Assembly (NCBI GenBank): GCA_022925895.1
Contig: JAKSYS010000552.1
Coordinates: forward strand, 1-42,228
DNA length: 42,228 nucleotides
Direction of reading: 5' to 3'
DNA from: Fragilaria crotonensis
Taxonomy: Eukaryota > Bacillariophyta > Fragilariophyceae > Fragilariales > Fragilariaceae
The stretch's first letter is position 1, and the number at the start of each line of letters is the position of its first letter. Shown here in pieces: positions 19,603 through 30,805 of the stretch. The position numbers and the translations under genes were made by a program. Below the pieces are notes generated by a model, which saw only the letters and a list, made by a program, of their open reading frames with translations, ran no database searches and had not been told where the DNA came from.

Positions 19603-22519
19603 CTAGCAGGCGCCTTCATTGTGGTCTTTGTTTCCCTCCACTAGCAGCTTTTGTTCTTCAATCGCGGCAGTGTCGGAATTCTCATCCACTTGCTCTTCTC
19701 CCTTTTCATTGTCAGTCGCGAATGCAATGGCCGCTTGACTCGAGCAGGGCATTCCTGAATTCCAGTCGGCATCCAAGTAGCGCTCCGTAAGTGCTGGATC
19801 CTTGTACTTATTTCGGAATTCGTCAAAGGTGACTTGGTTAGTAGAGTTGGCCAAATCTTGATCCAAACAAAGGTGAACCGGCAAAGATTTCGCCACCTTG
19901 AAAAACTGGTCAAGACTGTTGATGAAAACGCAAGTTACGACGAACAGAGGAATCGTCAAGTATGCGCAGGTGCGTTCCCCCTCTACACTCATTAATCCAA
20001 TGAGCATCAGCTCAGCAATCACAAGGCAGGCCAAAAGGACTCTGACACCGTAAAGCCAAATCGTGCCCCCAGAATCTGGAGTGTTGGGATAATTGAAGAC
20101 AAACTGGTAGCGGTATACGCTACCAACCACCAAGAATAACGCCAAGCAAAACCAATTCACAATGGGCGTGATCACCGTGTATACAAATAGGATCAAGAAA
20201 TATAGTGGAAAGCGGGCCTGCAGCCTCGAGAAGTAAATCTTGTCGACCCCTGAAAGTGGCCGAAGACATCCCCGTGTGATGTTCCGTTCCTTCTCCGTCA
20301 ATCGGCGCCCCAGATTGGCACGGGCCACTGATTGTACAAGTGCCGTAACGCGAAACAACTCAAGAAGTGGGCCAACACATGTTGACACAATGATGATTTG
20401 TGTGAAGTAGCCGCTTTGTTTCGGAAGAGCTTCTGCGACGAGCTTGATAAACTCGATGGGACTCATGAAAGCCCCAGGGAGTGCATCGATAATGGACCCT
20501 GATAGGAGAGTGACACTTTCAAGGGCTAGTTAGATAATCTTCCAACGGACACTTGGATCGTCACGAGCAGGTCACAACTTACAAGAAGGTCTGGACGATG
20601 GTAAACGTTGCCATCTTCCAAAATGAAGATGCTTCGAGCAACGAACCGGATGCCGGGCATTCCAGTCGACTAACGGCCTTCAGGATGACTGGCAACAGAC
20701 CAGTGTTGAAAATCAGCAAGAGCAATGGAGAGAGCAATGCGAGGATCTGCTGAAGCCAGGCTGGCGGAGCATCATCATCACTAAGGAACCCGTAACACAT
20801 CCTGTAAGTTAACAATGAAAGTAACAACGAAGGTCCAGAAAATACAAATGGAAACAGTCGCGGCACAAGAAAGTAGGCGACCAGTCTTCAAGACTTCCTT
20901 GTCTTTTCCAACATTGCACCAGAATACATGACGTGGTTCATCAGGAGCAGCCACTGCGTCGAGAATCAGGGGCTCCGAATGCTGAAGCATTTGAGGGCAC
21001 AGTGCGTTGCGACCAAGCTGGTAAAAGTTACAAAACCAGCATCATCAGCCGTGCCATCCTCCTCCGAAAGAATTGCTGAAGAAATCATGTCGACGGTCGC
21101 ACTCACACTCGATAGAGCTTGCTTAAGTCGCTTATTCGACTTCTTGATTGCTTTCTTTGATTGCGCTACCAGCACCGGAAAGCGTCGACACCGTACTGAC
21201 GCTAGAGCGGATGCAAGCATAGCGTTGGCGAATGCATTCTTTGCTGTTGATATGGCTGAAGCCGTCGCACTTGGAAGACTCTCATCTGCCTCCATTGCCT
21301 GCGTGGATCTGTCTGTGGCAACAAAAGAAACCGTTTTGTCGTCACCATTCAAGTTTTCATCACTCACCGATATTCCTTGGCATTCACGAAAGGAATCTGA
21401 TGGCAACGCATCACCTTTTGAATGACTGGACTCAACAAGCCCGGAATGTTGCATCCTCAATCATGGTAATTTGCTCGTCAATTTTCTCATTGAGAGCCTT
21501 GAGAAGGTCCGTGAAGTGATCAATGGCGTCCACCTCGAATCGCTCATTCGTGCTTCGAACTGAGCAGCTAGCAGCTTTCCTGACCAGCAATGCTTGGGTC
21601 GCTTACCGTGTATCGCGAGCACTGCCAACGCATGTTCTAGACGGAGAATGCACTTGGCCCGCTTCTTCACCATGAGCTTCAAGCGGAGATATGCAGACAC
21701 ACATTCGCTTCTAGGACTGTGCAATAAGGAAATCGTGAGAAATAAGAAAATCAACCCAGAACATGGCAAAGGCGTAGTGCAGCCTTCTCACCGCGGTCAA
21801 TCCCGCACAATCGTTGAAAGTGCTCCTTCAAGAGTTCGTCTGACCGAAGAACTTCAGGAATGTTACGGATCAAAATTGTGTAGTTGCGTGCATTGAACCG
21901 CTGCAACCACGCATGTCGCTTTTCAATGAACCAACGAAAGTCCTTCTGTATACTATACATTGTATATCCAAAGAAAAAATAGGCTGCCAGGATTGTTGCG
22001 GCAAATCGAGGAGATCCTGACGGAAGTATTCTGATGGTTGTGTCCTGGCTGGATCCTCTTCATAATACGCATAATCTTGACTCCTATCAGATGTTGCGTA
22101 TACTGGAATGAGAATGATACTGATAACACATCCGAAACATGATAACCGAAAGCCCATATTCAGCACTCTTAAAAACACAAGGCATCCAAACCGATCGTTT
22201 GAGCAACTCGTTCGCTAAACGAGTACACCTTCCAGATCCAACTGATGTATCCAAATTGATCTTGAGCCAACGGTGTTTTGTGTTCCGGTATCCACTGCCG
22301 AACCGCAAAGGTTCGTGGAATGCGTTTGCGGACGTAGCAATAAACAACAAAACCACAGATAAAGATGGAACCATAAATGCGCATCGAATCTTGAAGGATA
22401 TGAGTGACATTCTCTTGGACCTCATCGTCGTTCGTTGAATTCGTTCCTTGAGTATCAAGAAACCGAGGGCTGATACGTTCCATGCCATCTCCCCAAGGGA
22501 TTTCAAAGGCAGATCTCAT
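19603..22519 (-). pseudogene. OSCA/CSC1-type channel, copy B, multiply frame-broken
   Basis: This is a head-to-tail duplicate of copy A with the same exon plan: 22519-21792, 21716-20583 and 20515-19603, introns 21717-21791 and 20516-20582. The last exon is intact (SGYFTQIIIVSTCVG ... PNTPDSGGTIWLYG). Upstream I count about seven frame changes: the shared T5 run (22171-22175), near 22050, 21695, 21560, 21450, 20985 and 20805. Most look like a lost base; those near 21450 and 20805 have the other sign. Splice sites and protein-level similarity are kept, so decay is recent or partly an assembly artefact. The likely start is the ATG at 22519 (MRSAFEIPWGDG). Confidence 0.85.
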
Positions 22520-23118
22520 GTTGTGGCTGTTGAGGAGACAGCGTAGGCCCGCGGTACGTTTCCAACTCAAATCTTTCCGGGCGCAATGTACAACAATTGA
22601 CTGACTTCCGGTGGCAGGGTCGGTTCACAGGAACTCGAGTCGTACACTGACTTGCGACTGTGTCCCCCACTGTGTCGGATGTCGACTACTGCAAAGACTC
22701 GAGCGAAACTGAAAGCGTTGTATAGGGCGGCTTGCCGGTGATCGAGCAGTTGTTTTCAAATCATGAGGAAAAAAACAGAGTGAGACATTCCGAAATTCGA
22801 ACTGCATTCTGCACTGCGGTCAAATAATTCAAGAAGCGGCAAGTGCTCCATCTGATGATAATGAGTCACGAGTCATGATGTCATGATTCATGATTCCATT
22901 GTAGTTGGCGATTGGCGCAGTGCCAGTACTTCTACTGTATACCGCGCGCAGCGTGCCGCACCTACTGTACTACAATTACCGACAGTGCACGTTCGACCCT
23001 GAATTAGCCCATGGGTATTCCCAGTAATTAAAGTCAACAAGCACCTGTCTTTCAGTGTGCTTACAATGGAGTCCATGGAGTTATAATAGTAACATCATAA
23101 TATGTTCTCAACCATGGC
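22520..23118. other. Divergent spacer, no gene seen
   Basis: It lies between OSCA copy B (minus) and the SET gene (plus). The part 22915-22995 holds GTGCCAGTACTTCTACTGTATACC and CTACTGTACTACAA words. No motif-bearing open frame or RNA gene is visible. Confidence 0.5.
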
Positions 23119-23832
23119 ATGAACATGTCGAGCAGCTCGATACTACTCAAGGTTCGCAATCTTCTTGTCAAAGATCATGCTCCGTTCGTTAAGGAGGGAC
23201 CAAGTACCATAGCTGGCCGGGGAGTCTTTGCCACGACGACGATTCCGAAAGACCAACTAGTTGCTCTCTATCCTGAATTTACTCTCCACCACTTCCACAT
23301 TTCTTGCAAATGCCTTTGATGACTCTGTCATTCCCACCTCGGAACTGTACTTGGCCAACAAAATCTCACCAGCGGGAATTCGTGTGGAGGACAACGCCTA
23401 CATTCTCAATCTGCCAGTCGGTGGCTTCTCGATGCGTGCTTGACGAGTGCGAGGGGCCGACCGCTCGACGAAAATCCATCGGCATGCGGACATCTCATCA
23501 ACCATTCTGCAAATGCGGCAAATGTTGACTTCATATCGTTCGTTTGGAGCGACGTAGTCGGTGACTCGTTGGTCGATACCATTCTGCACGACTTGCCGAA
23601 CGAAAGGAGGCAAGATGGAACACCGTGGTACTCTGACGGACATCACATCGTTCGATTTCCAAAATCTGATGACCTGGTTCAGCAATATCCTCATACCGTT
23701 AGTGGGGCAGTATTTGTAACCAAAGCACACATAGATCAAGGGGAGGAGCTCTTCCTGAACTACAAACTACGGAAACCTTACCCCAATTGGGCTCGAGAAT
23801 GGTACACAGGAAGTAACCGTTCAACAGATTAG
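23119..23832 (+). pseudogene. SET-domain protein, two frame breaks
   Basis: Three overlapping frames give one SET-like protein of about 235 residues. The first (from 23119) has the SET opening AGRGVFATTTIPKDQLVALYP. The second (about 23261-23443) reads LYLANKISPAGIRVEDNAYIL. The third (to 23832) has the core ENPSACGHLINHSANAANVDF and the closing GEELFLNYKL. INHS and EELFLNY correspond to the NHSC and ELT(F)xY signatures that form the SAM/lysine channel. Substrates in this family include histone and non-histone lysines; none can be assigned here. The first break has the sign of an extra base or two lost bases; the second fits one lost base. It could be an error-bearing gene or a young pseudogene. 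Confidence 0.8.
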
Positions 23833-23910
23833 GCCTGAATCAACTTGAGTTTGCACTCGAAACAAGAACTCGCGGAATCCATCAATCTATACTAGTATTC
23901 GTGATTATTA

Positions 23911-26900
23911 TTAGGTATACCCCTTCAATGCGTTCGATTTCACATCGACATCACTGTTAGCAACAAGCTGCGACGCCAGTTTCATCGGAACGGCGCCAGC
24001 AATGCTCTCGTCCCAAATTGAGCTACCAGATTCCAAGGCTCGAGCTGGAGCTTTAAAATGAAATCCTGACAAGCTTTCCGCCAGAAAGCATGACATGGGA
24101 ACTTCTACCCTGGCCATCTCGGCGCAGTCCGGTTGGCCGTGTTCGCAATGGCAGCCTTGTGACGAACAAAACCTTTCGATAGCGTCAGCTTGAGCGTGAA
24201 GTCTTGCGATGTAGGACAACCGGTCTGCGAGGGGTTGCATTTCAATATCTTTAATTGCAAACGACAACTCAAAACTGCACAACAGTCGCGGTCAGTGATT
24301 CGTCCGGAGGCGAAAGGGCTTTGAGAATTTCCAGTGACTCCATCGTAGCACGAGAATTTTGAAACAAAAGAGTCGGGACCAACGATTCTTCAAGGGCCAA
24401 CCTGGCCTCGACATTCGAGACTTCTTTGAGGTGGCTTACGTACGCGAATAAGTCACCAATACTTGCGAATCGATCGGCCAACGCCTCCTCGAGCCAGGCG
24501 TTGGGTAGGCTGACCTTCTGAGTTAAGAAGCGCTGGGAGGACTTTTCTTCTGGCCAATAATGCTGCAGAACTATTTCCTTCGCTTGTTTCAGACGCCACT
24601 GACGCTGTGACGTCGGCCCGACGGACGAGAGCAAAGCATAAACAGCGCAATCCCATTTTCCGAACATATAAGTTGTGAAGCATAGCCACTTAGCAACCGA
24701 GCTTGCTCCATTTCAGTGAGAGGCAAGCAACAGTTCAGAGATGACAACACGCTGCTAACTGGAAAGTGCCAGCAAGGTCATGCTTGGAAGGCGTGTGGCT
24801 TGAGGGTTCAACAATGTCCCCAATGATACCTGCGATTCCAGGCCTTGGGCAATGGCATTCGCCATGCGAATAATTCCGTACAGAAGACTCTTAGCGCCTG
24901 AACGCTCCGACAACTGTTGACAGTGAAGTGGCTTTGGTGCAGGAGCAAGGCCGGCTGCAACAGCATGGTCATATTTTTCTATCAGCGACGCAAAATCGTA
25001 GGAACCACTGTCGTCCTTTGTCCCGTAGGTCAGCAGCAAGCCAAGTCTCATCATCCAATCACAGGAGGTATCGCCATTTCGATAGTGCTTCAAGGGAAAA
25101 TCGCCTCCCAAAGCATGTAAATTCTCAACAAAGTCGGGTCGATTTTTGCGGATGCTCCAGTCTGGTACCATTGTTGGACCTGGGAACGGATTAAGTCGGA
25201 CGAGCTGGCACCTGCGACAATCATTGCCGCAAGTTGCAAATACCCTTTGTCCGTCGCTATCGAGGCCGCTGCAGCAATATCTCCCGACGACAAAGCCGCA
25301 AAATGGCGCCAGGCGCGTCACCAATTTGTTTGGCCTCGAAATCCCTGCTTTGGCCGTCGCGGCACAGACACCATTCAGCCACCGGCGAAAAGCTTCCATA
25401 GTTTGCACGTTACCAATTGACATTGACAGGGAATCGATACCAGCCATTGTGTTGTGATTTTTTCGCGGAGCTTCCTGGTTTGTCTTCAACAGGCACAAAA
25501 CGAGGGCTAACGCTTGACTCAGGGCGGAGTTGGTGTACGACTTGTCAACGCGTGCACGGATCGTAACAACCATTTCCTCGATCGCCTTACCAAGTTCGAC
25601 GGTCGTCAGATCGTCCAAAGTGAAGCCGATGTCAACCTTCGACTTCGCATGTTTCGAATGCACATCGAGGAGAAGCACTGCCGTTTTAGTAGCGTCATCT
25701 TCGCAAACAGTGGCCGGTCTCGCACAAGCACAGTCCCGGAATTCAGGTGAAGGAAAGACCCGTCAGGTCTCCACCCAATTCGGAAACTTCGACCCATTCG
25801 AATTCCCATGTCAACACTCGATTTTGATAGGCCTTCCACGGCCATGATCCTCGAACAGATACCATTTCGGCGCTGACCAATCATCATATCAATCTCTGAC
25901 GGAGGATCTACCAACGAAAGGGAAAGCGGAATCCCCTCCTTTCCTTCGTCCTCAAAAACATCGTCCTCGTCTGTGTCCATTTCAACCAAAGCTGGCGATC
26001 CTGATTCGGCACGTGGAGACAAAAACATGGATTTGTATGCCTCCTCCGCCGCATTAGACACAGAGTCCGTTGGTGCCGAATCACTGACAAGCAGGACGTC
26101 GTCTTCAGCCATCATTTCCACGTCCGTGTCATCATCGTCATCGCGCGGAACTACAAACCTGGTGGGGCTCACATGCTTCTCCAAACCGGGGAGCGCCTCC
26201 GCGCCCCCTGCGTCAAAATCCACCACCGCGGTAGTCGGCGCTGGCATGGTCGGCGATGCCAAAGTCACGTTTGCACCAGCTGCAGCCGGCTGTTCATCTT
26301 CATCATCGGAGTCATCATCAACGAGTCGGTAACGACTGAAGTGATGAACTCGAAATTTCCAGATTCCCTGATCAGGATCGTACGAGATAAAATCAGCATC
26401 CTTCATCTCAGCGTTCGCTTTTCGTAGCTTCTTCAAAACTTCTCCTTAGCTTCGACAGTTGCATTGGCTCCGCCTTTAGGAAGATTTTGAAGAGCGTAAG
26501 CACCGCAGGTCCATTCAACTTTTCGCCAACGGCTGGTTTTGTCCCAGCAGCTTCTGGTCGTCATACAGAAATATCCTGGCGTTCAATGGAGACGATGGAA
26601 TCCAGATTAATTCCTCTGACATCGACCCTGCCTTCCCAAGCAATGCTGCCGTATCCATCCCGAGAGATGGTGAAGCCAGAAAGGGCAGCGAGTTCCGCCT
26701 CCGATTTCGACGCCAATTCCGACAATGATGGAGTGGTAACATATCCAAATTTGCTAAGCGTCGGCAAATAGCTTCCATTTGTGGGGCGCGTTGGAGTTTG
26801 TTTGGGAGACCCTACAACTCGGTTGTAAAGATCGTATGCGGTGTCAGTCGGAGTAGGAGGTTTCTTTCCAGATCCCGATGGTCCTCCCTCCTTCATGTTG

Positions 26901-29165
26901 AGCACTGTCGGACTTGGCACAGTCGGTGGTGATGTCAGTCTCAGCTGAAGCTGGAGTCGAAACGCCATTCTGGACTGAAATCGGGGTTACCACCGTTAGT
27001 TAAATCCAACCTCAACCGAATACCGGGCTTTGGGGTATTAGATTCTCTGATGATGAGACGCTTGGCAGACGACGCTGCAATCGAAGAAGGAGTGTGCATT
27101 GGAGTGCCTGCGGACCGAGAGCCTTGGAATGGTGAGCTGAAGGTACTTGAAGGGCTGTTCACACCAAAGCCACGCGGTTTAATCTTTTTGTTCCATCTAG
27201 GTGATGCACGGTAGGTTGTGCTAGATTCGGTGTATGGTGATACCCGCAAGACATCGGATTCCGGTAGTGACCCAGGAAAAGTAACTGACGCGTAAGCCGA
27301 CTTTCCACGCCAAACTTCCATCTTTTCCAAATCTTCGGTTTGCTGCTGAATTGCGGCAAGCCGTTGCTGTAAGGCTGCATCGGCTGCCTGAGGAATGATG
27401 TTCTGGGGCGGCGCCGTCGAATATGCATAGGCAGGCGCTTGGGCACCAAACATACCAGCGCCAGGGGCAGTTGGGACAGTGGCACCGAACAGAGGTGCAG
27501 GGGAAGGCGATCCAAAGAGTCCACCAGGTGCAGGTGGTGGAGCCCCGAACCCTCCAAACCCGCCAGGAGCAGGAGAGGGAGCGCCAAACAAACCACCTCC
27601 ACCGGGTGCCGGAGCTGGGGCACCAAACAAACCACCTCCGGCTGGACTAGGTGCACCGAAGGCCGGTGCTGGAGAAGGACTTCCAAACAAGCCGCCGCCT
27701 GAAGGAGCTGGTGCACCAAAGAGACCGCCCGGAGCTGGAGCGGGTGCACCGAAGAGACCGCCAGGAGCTGGAGCGGGTGCACCGAAGAGTCCGCCTGAAG
27801 CAGGTGCTGGTGCCCCGAATAAACCCTGGACGACGGTGCTGGCGCACCAATAATCCACCGCTCGAAGGAGCGGATGTTCCAAAGCAGGCAGGAGCTGCAA
27901 AGTTTTAGGAGGTGAGGCAAACGCACAAACAAAGCAGAACGACACGGTAACGCATGCAGAGTTAGGAGAAAACAAAACGAGTCGGCGAAGACCACGTACC
28001 AGGAGCACTGCCAAAGAGACCTCCCCCAGAGGCAGGGGCACTTCCGAATAGTCCACCTGAAGGAGCAGGCGCAGCCCCAAATGCAGACGGAGCTGGTGCC
28101 GGCGCTCCGAAGAGGCCGCCGGTCGACGGTGCGGGAGCACCAAAGCCACCAAATGCCGATGGTGCCGGAGCAGCACCAAAGGCAGAAGGGGCTGGAGCTC
28201 CAAATGGAGCTGGAGCCTGTGCTCCAAACGTGGATTGAGAAGGCTGTGCTCCAAAGCCACCAGTAGTAGACCCAAATCCAGTTGGAGCCGGCGCAGGCGC
28301 ACCAAAACCAAATCCGCCGGGAGTCGACGACGTGGCGGATCCATCTCCCCTGTTGCCAACACTGTAATCTTCATATCGCAATTCTTCAAAACTCTTTGCC
28401 TCGTACTGTGGCATTGCCGTGATGGATTGGAATGCAATGTGAGTTGTTGAATTTCCGTCTTGTGTTGTCGTGACATTAAAGGGAGCCACTTTGCTACCTA
28501 CTCCAGCAGTTGATGGCTGTGCCGACGCCGCACCAAATAATCCCCCCGATGGTGCAGGCGGTGAACCGAACAGGGACGGAGCTTGTGCCGGAGCGCCAAA
28601 ACAGATTGTGTTCCAAAGGCTGATGGCGCTGGTGCTCCAAAGCTGACGGCGCTGGAGCTCGAAGAGTCCACCAGTGGTTGAGCAGGAGCTGGTACACCGA
28701 ACGCACTGCCCGTACCGAATGCAGATGTTGGCGCGGAGCACCAAAGCCTCCAAATCCTGACGACGTGGGAAGGGATGATCCAAATCCAGTCGGCGCATTG
28801 GCGGAACCAAAAAGTCCACCCGTCGGTGCCGGTGCAGGAGCGCCAAAGAGCCCGCCGCTCGGGGCCGGAGCCGGTGCTCCAAAGGGTGTTTGGGTGGAAG
28901 GAGCTCCAAATCCTCCAGTAGGTGCCGGAGCAGGCGCTCCAAAGGCACCGAATCCTCCCCCGAAAGGTCCCGATTGAGCGGGCGCCGATGATGGCGCTCC
29001 AAAGCCACCAAAGGTCGGTTGTGGTTGCTGTTGTTGTTGCGGTGCGCCGAAGCCTCCAAAGGCAGGAGGGGCTGAGCTTCCAAAGGGTGCTGCAGGTGCT
29101 GGCGATCCAAAGGGCGTCGAGGAAGCTGGTGCCCCAAACGGCGAGCTGTTCGACTGTCCAAACAT
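23911..29165 (-). CDS. NUP98: Nup98-Nup96 precursor nucleoporin, reading frame interrupted many times
   Basis: Begins MFGQSNSSPFGAP at 29165. A long FG/GLFG region (GLFGAPAPAP-type repeats) forms the permeable pore mesh. A GLEBS-like Rae1-binding motif is embedded (SITAMPQYEAKSFEEL RYEDY, about 28350-28430). A GT-AG intron is at 27895-27999. The autoproteolytic domain reads FGYVTTPSLSEL, GFTISRDGYGSIAW and ends FRVHHFSRY, with the HF|S cleavage site at 26335-26343. Nup96 follows: acidic tract, DMGIRMGRSFRIGW, then a helical solenoid (about 25680-23911, including TYMFGKWDCAVYALLSS). Cleavage yields Nup98 and Nup96, the latter part of the Y-complex. At least a dozen frame changes occur, many placed as one lost base (28735, 28598-28601, 27849-27850, 27824-27826, 26562, 26435-26438, 24656-24659). 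This is probably a real gene with base errors, but decay is possible. Confidence 0.88.
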
Positions 29166-30805
29166 CTGATCCTTCAGCGCTTTTTAACTCCTAGAACGTC
29201 CTCAACACCAATCTATACTGTCTGCGCGGAAGGGTTGATTCGATTTTGAGCGGCGAAAACGTGATTAATGAGAGTGGAGATTTTGGAGTGCGGTGAGTAA
29301 CGGGTGACAAATAGGACGGGACAAGTTTGAAAACCGGAAAATCGATTCAATTCGATTTCCATTCCATTCACAGAAACGAGCTTGAAGACCCGTAAGTATT
29401 CAACAACAACCGAGAAGAGTTACGATGCAAGAAACAACTAACTCTACACCATCGCTTGATGACTTCAAAGTCGTGTACCTTGTCGATGGAATGACCTCTC
29501 TCTCGAACTCTCCACCTCACTTACGCGTTGATGTTTTAGTTGAGTCAAGCGACACCTGTAGTCAAGATGACGAGGCTGTGCAATCCGATGATACAGTAAC
29601 GTAACGTGCAACTTGCAATAGCCTTGCCCGACCTCGCCTTTCTATCAAGCGCAACTTGAAACGTATCACCCACTCTGTGTGTTGCGGGTTGGTTGCGGCA
29701 GCGGCCTTGGCTTTTCAATGTGTGATTTTGGTGCTGCACGCTGCAACGCAAATCTCTTGAGTATGAACTCTCGTGTACGTGTACATAAGCTCGTCGTACG
29801 CCTCCAGTAATGGTGCTGCAGTGTACCCAGTACCCATATACCGAGTACTGCTACCGATAGTACTGCACCAGCAATGCTACTCCGGAGCTGCTCGGTCGTA
29901 CTACATGTACCGTAGTCGTAATTGACAGCAGTGGCAGGTGGAGAGCGATATAGCTCCTCGCTTTATGTGTTATTTGCAGATGAGACTATAAGCTAATGCG
30001 ACAGAAGACGATATAACAAATATAACTACTGTCATTGACCTTAACGTCTGGTCGCTACGGAGTGTCTCACTGATGGCTCTAGGACAAGTCGTTACCATAC
30101 AATACACATGGTCGACGGAAAATGCATGTTCTCGGATGTAGAAATTGCTCACTTGCGTTGCAACTGATCGATTTGAATGGATGTGGTGATGACACATCTG
30201 CCTGTTCATTCTTTCGCTAACCCACCCGCCATCCCCAGCAACTCCAGGCCTGTGCTATGAACCATCCAGGAGCTTGTAGACTCTACTAGAGAATTCTAAC
30301 GTCATAACCACTGCGTTTTAGCCCACTATGCCACTGTATGATAGAGACCTACTAGCACTAGCGTATTCGTCACTGTGGCATTTTTCGGTACTACGCGTAG
30401 TAGCATGTATTGTACGCTGCATGTGTACTACGAGTAGCAGTACATGATCGATCTTCGTCCCAAATCTGTGACGAAACTTGAAGCTTTCAATCAACGTTGA
30501 TGATGGACAGCTGACAACAGCGACAAATGAGAATATGTGGTACTCGGAGAATTAGTAGTGGTATTCCTGTAGTCTACTTATATATTCAGTAGTAGTATGT
30601 CAATACTAACAAACCAAAACCTCTATGGCGAGAGGAAGACATCTGCCTTATCATAGCACTACGAGGTACTCGGAGTACTACAAGATCCTAGTAAATCAAA
30701 ACAACAGCTCAGAACAGCATCAACGACGACGACGACACAATCAGTAACACCAAATCCAACACCCGATATTGTGCACTCCTCCACATCGACTTGCTTGCTG
30801 AAATC
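29166..30805. other. 1.6-kb spacer between divergent Nup98 and bZIP genes, GTAC-rich
   Basis: I see no gene here; minus frames at 29545-29751 and 29970-30209 have no motif. Two blocks are rich in palindromic GTAC words. In 29765-29930, examples are CCCAGTACCCATATACCGAGTACTGC and CGTACTACATGTACCGTAG. In 30385-30680, examples are GGTACTACGCGTAGTAGC and GGTACTCGGAGTACTAC. It must contain both promoters. No tRNA-like cloverleaf was recognised. Confidence 0.55.

Noticed and set aside
27159-27995. 278-codon minus-strand frame, and plus-strand Pro/Gly-rich frames at 27423-27908 and 28678-28977
   Set aside because: The repetitive GLFG-coding DNA keeps all frames open; only the FG-repeat frame fits a known protein.
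27400-29160. Possible minisatellite or CRISPR-like repeat array
   Set aside because: The repeats are codon-based GLFG/APAP units of variable length inside Nup98, not direct repeats with spacers.
29545-30209. Short minus-strand frames in the Nup98-bZIP spacer
   Set aside because: They are short, lack motifs, and the sequence has the GTAC-rich composition of non-coding spacers.
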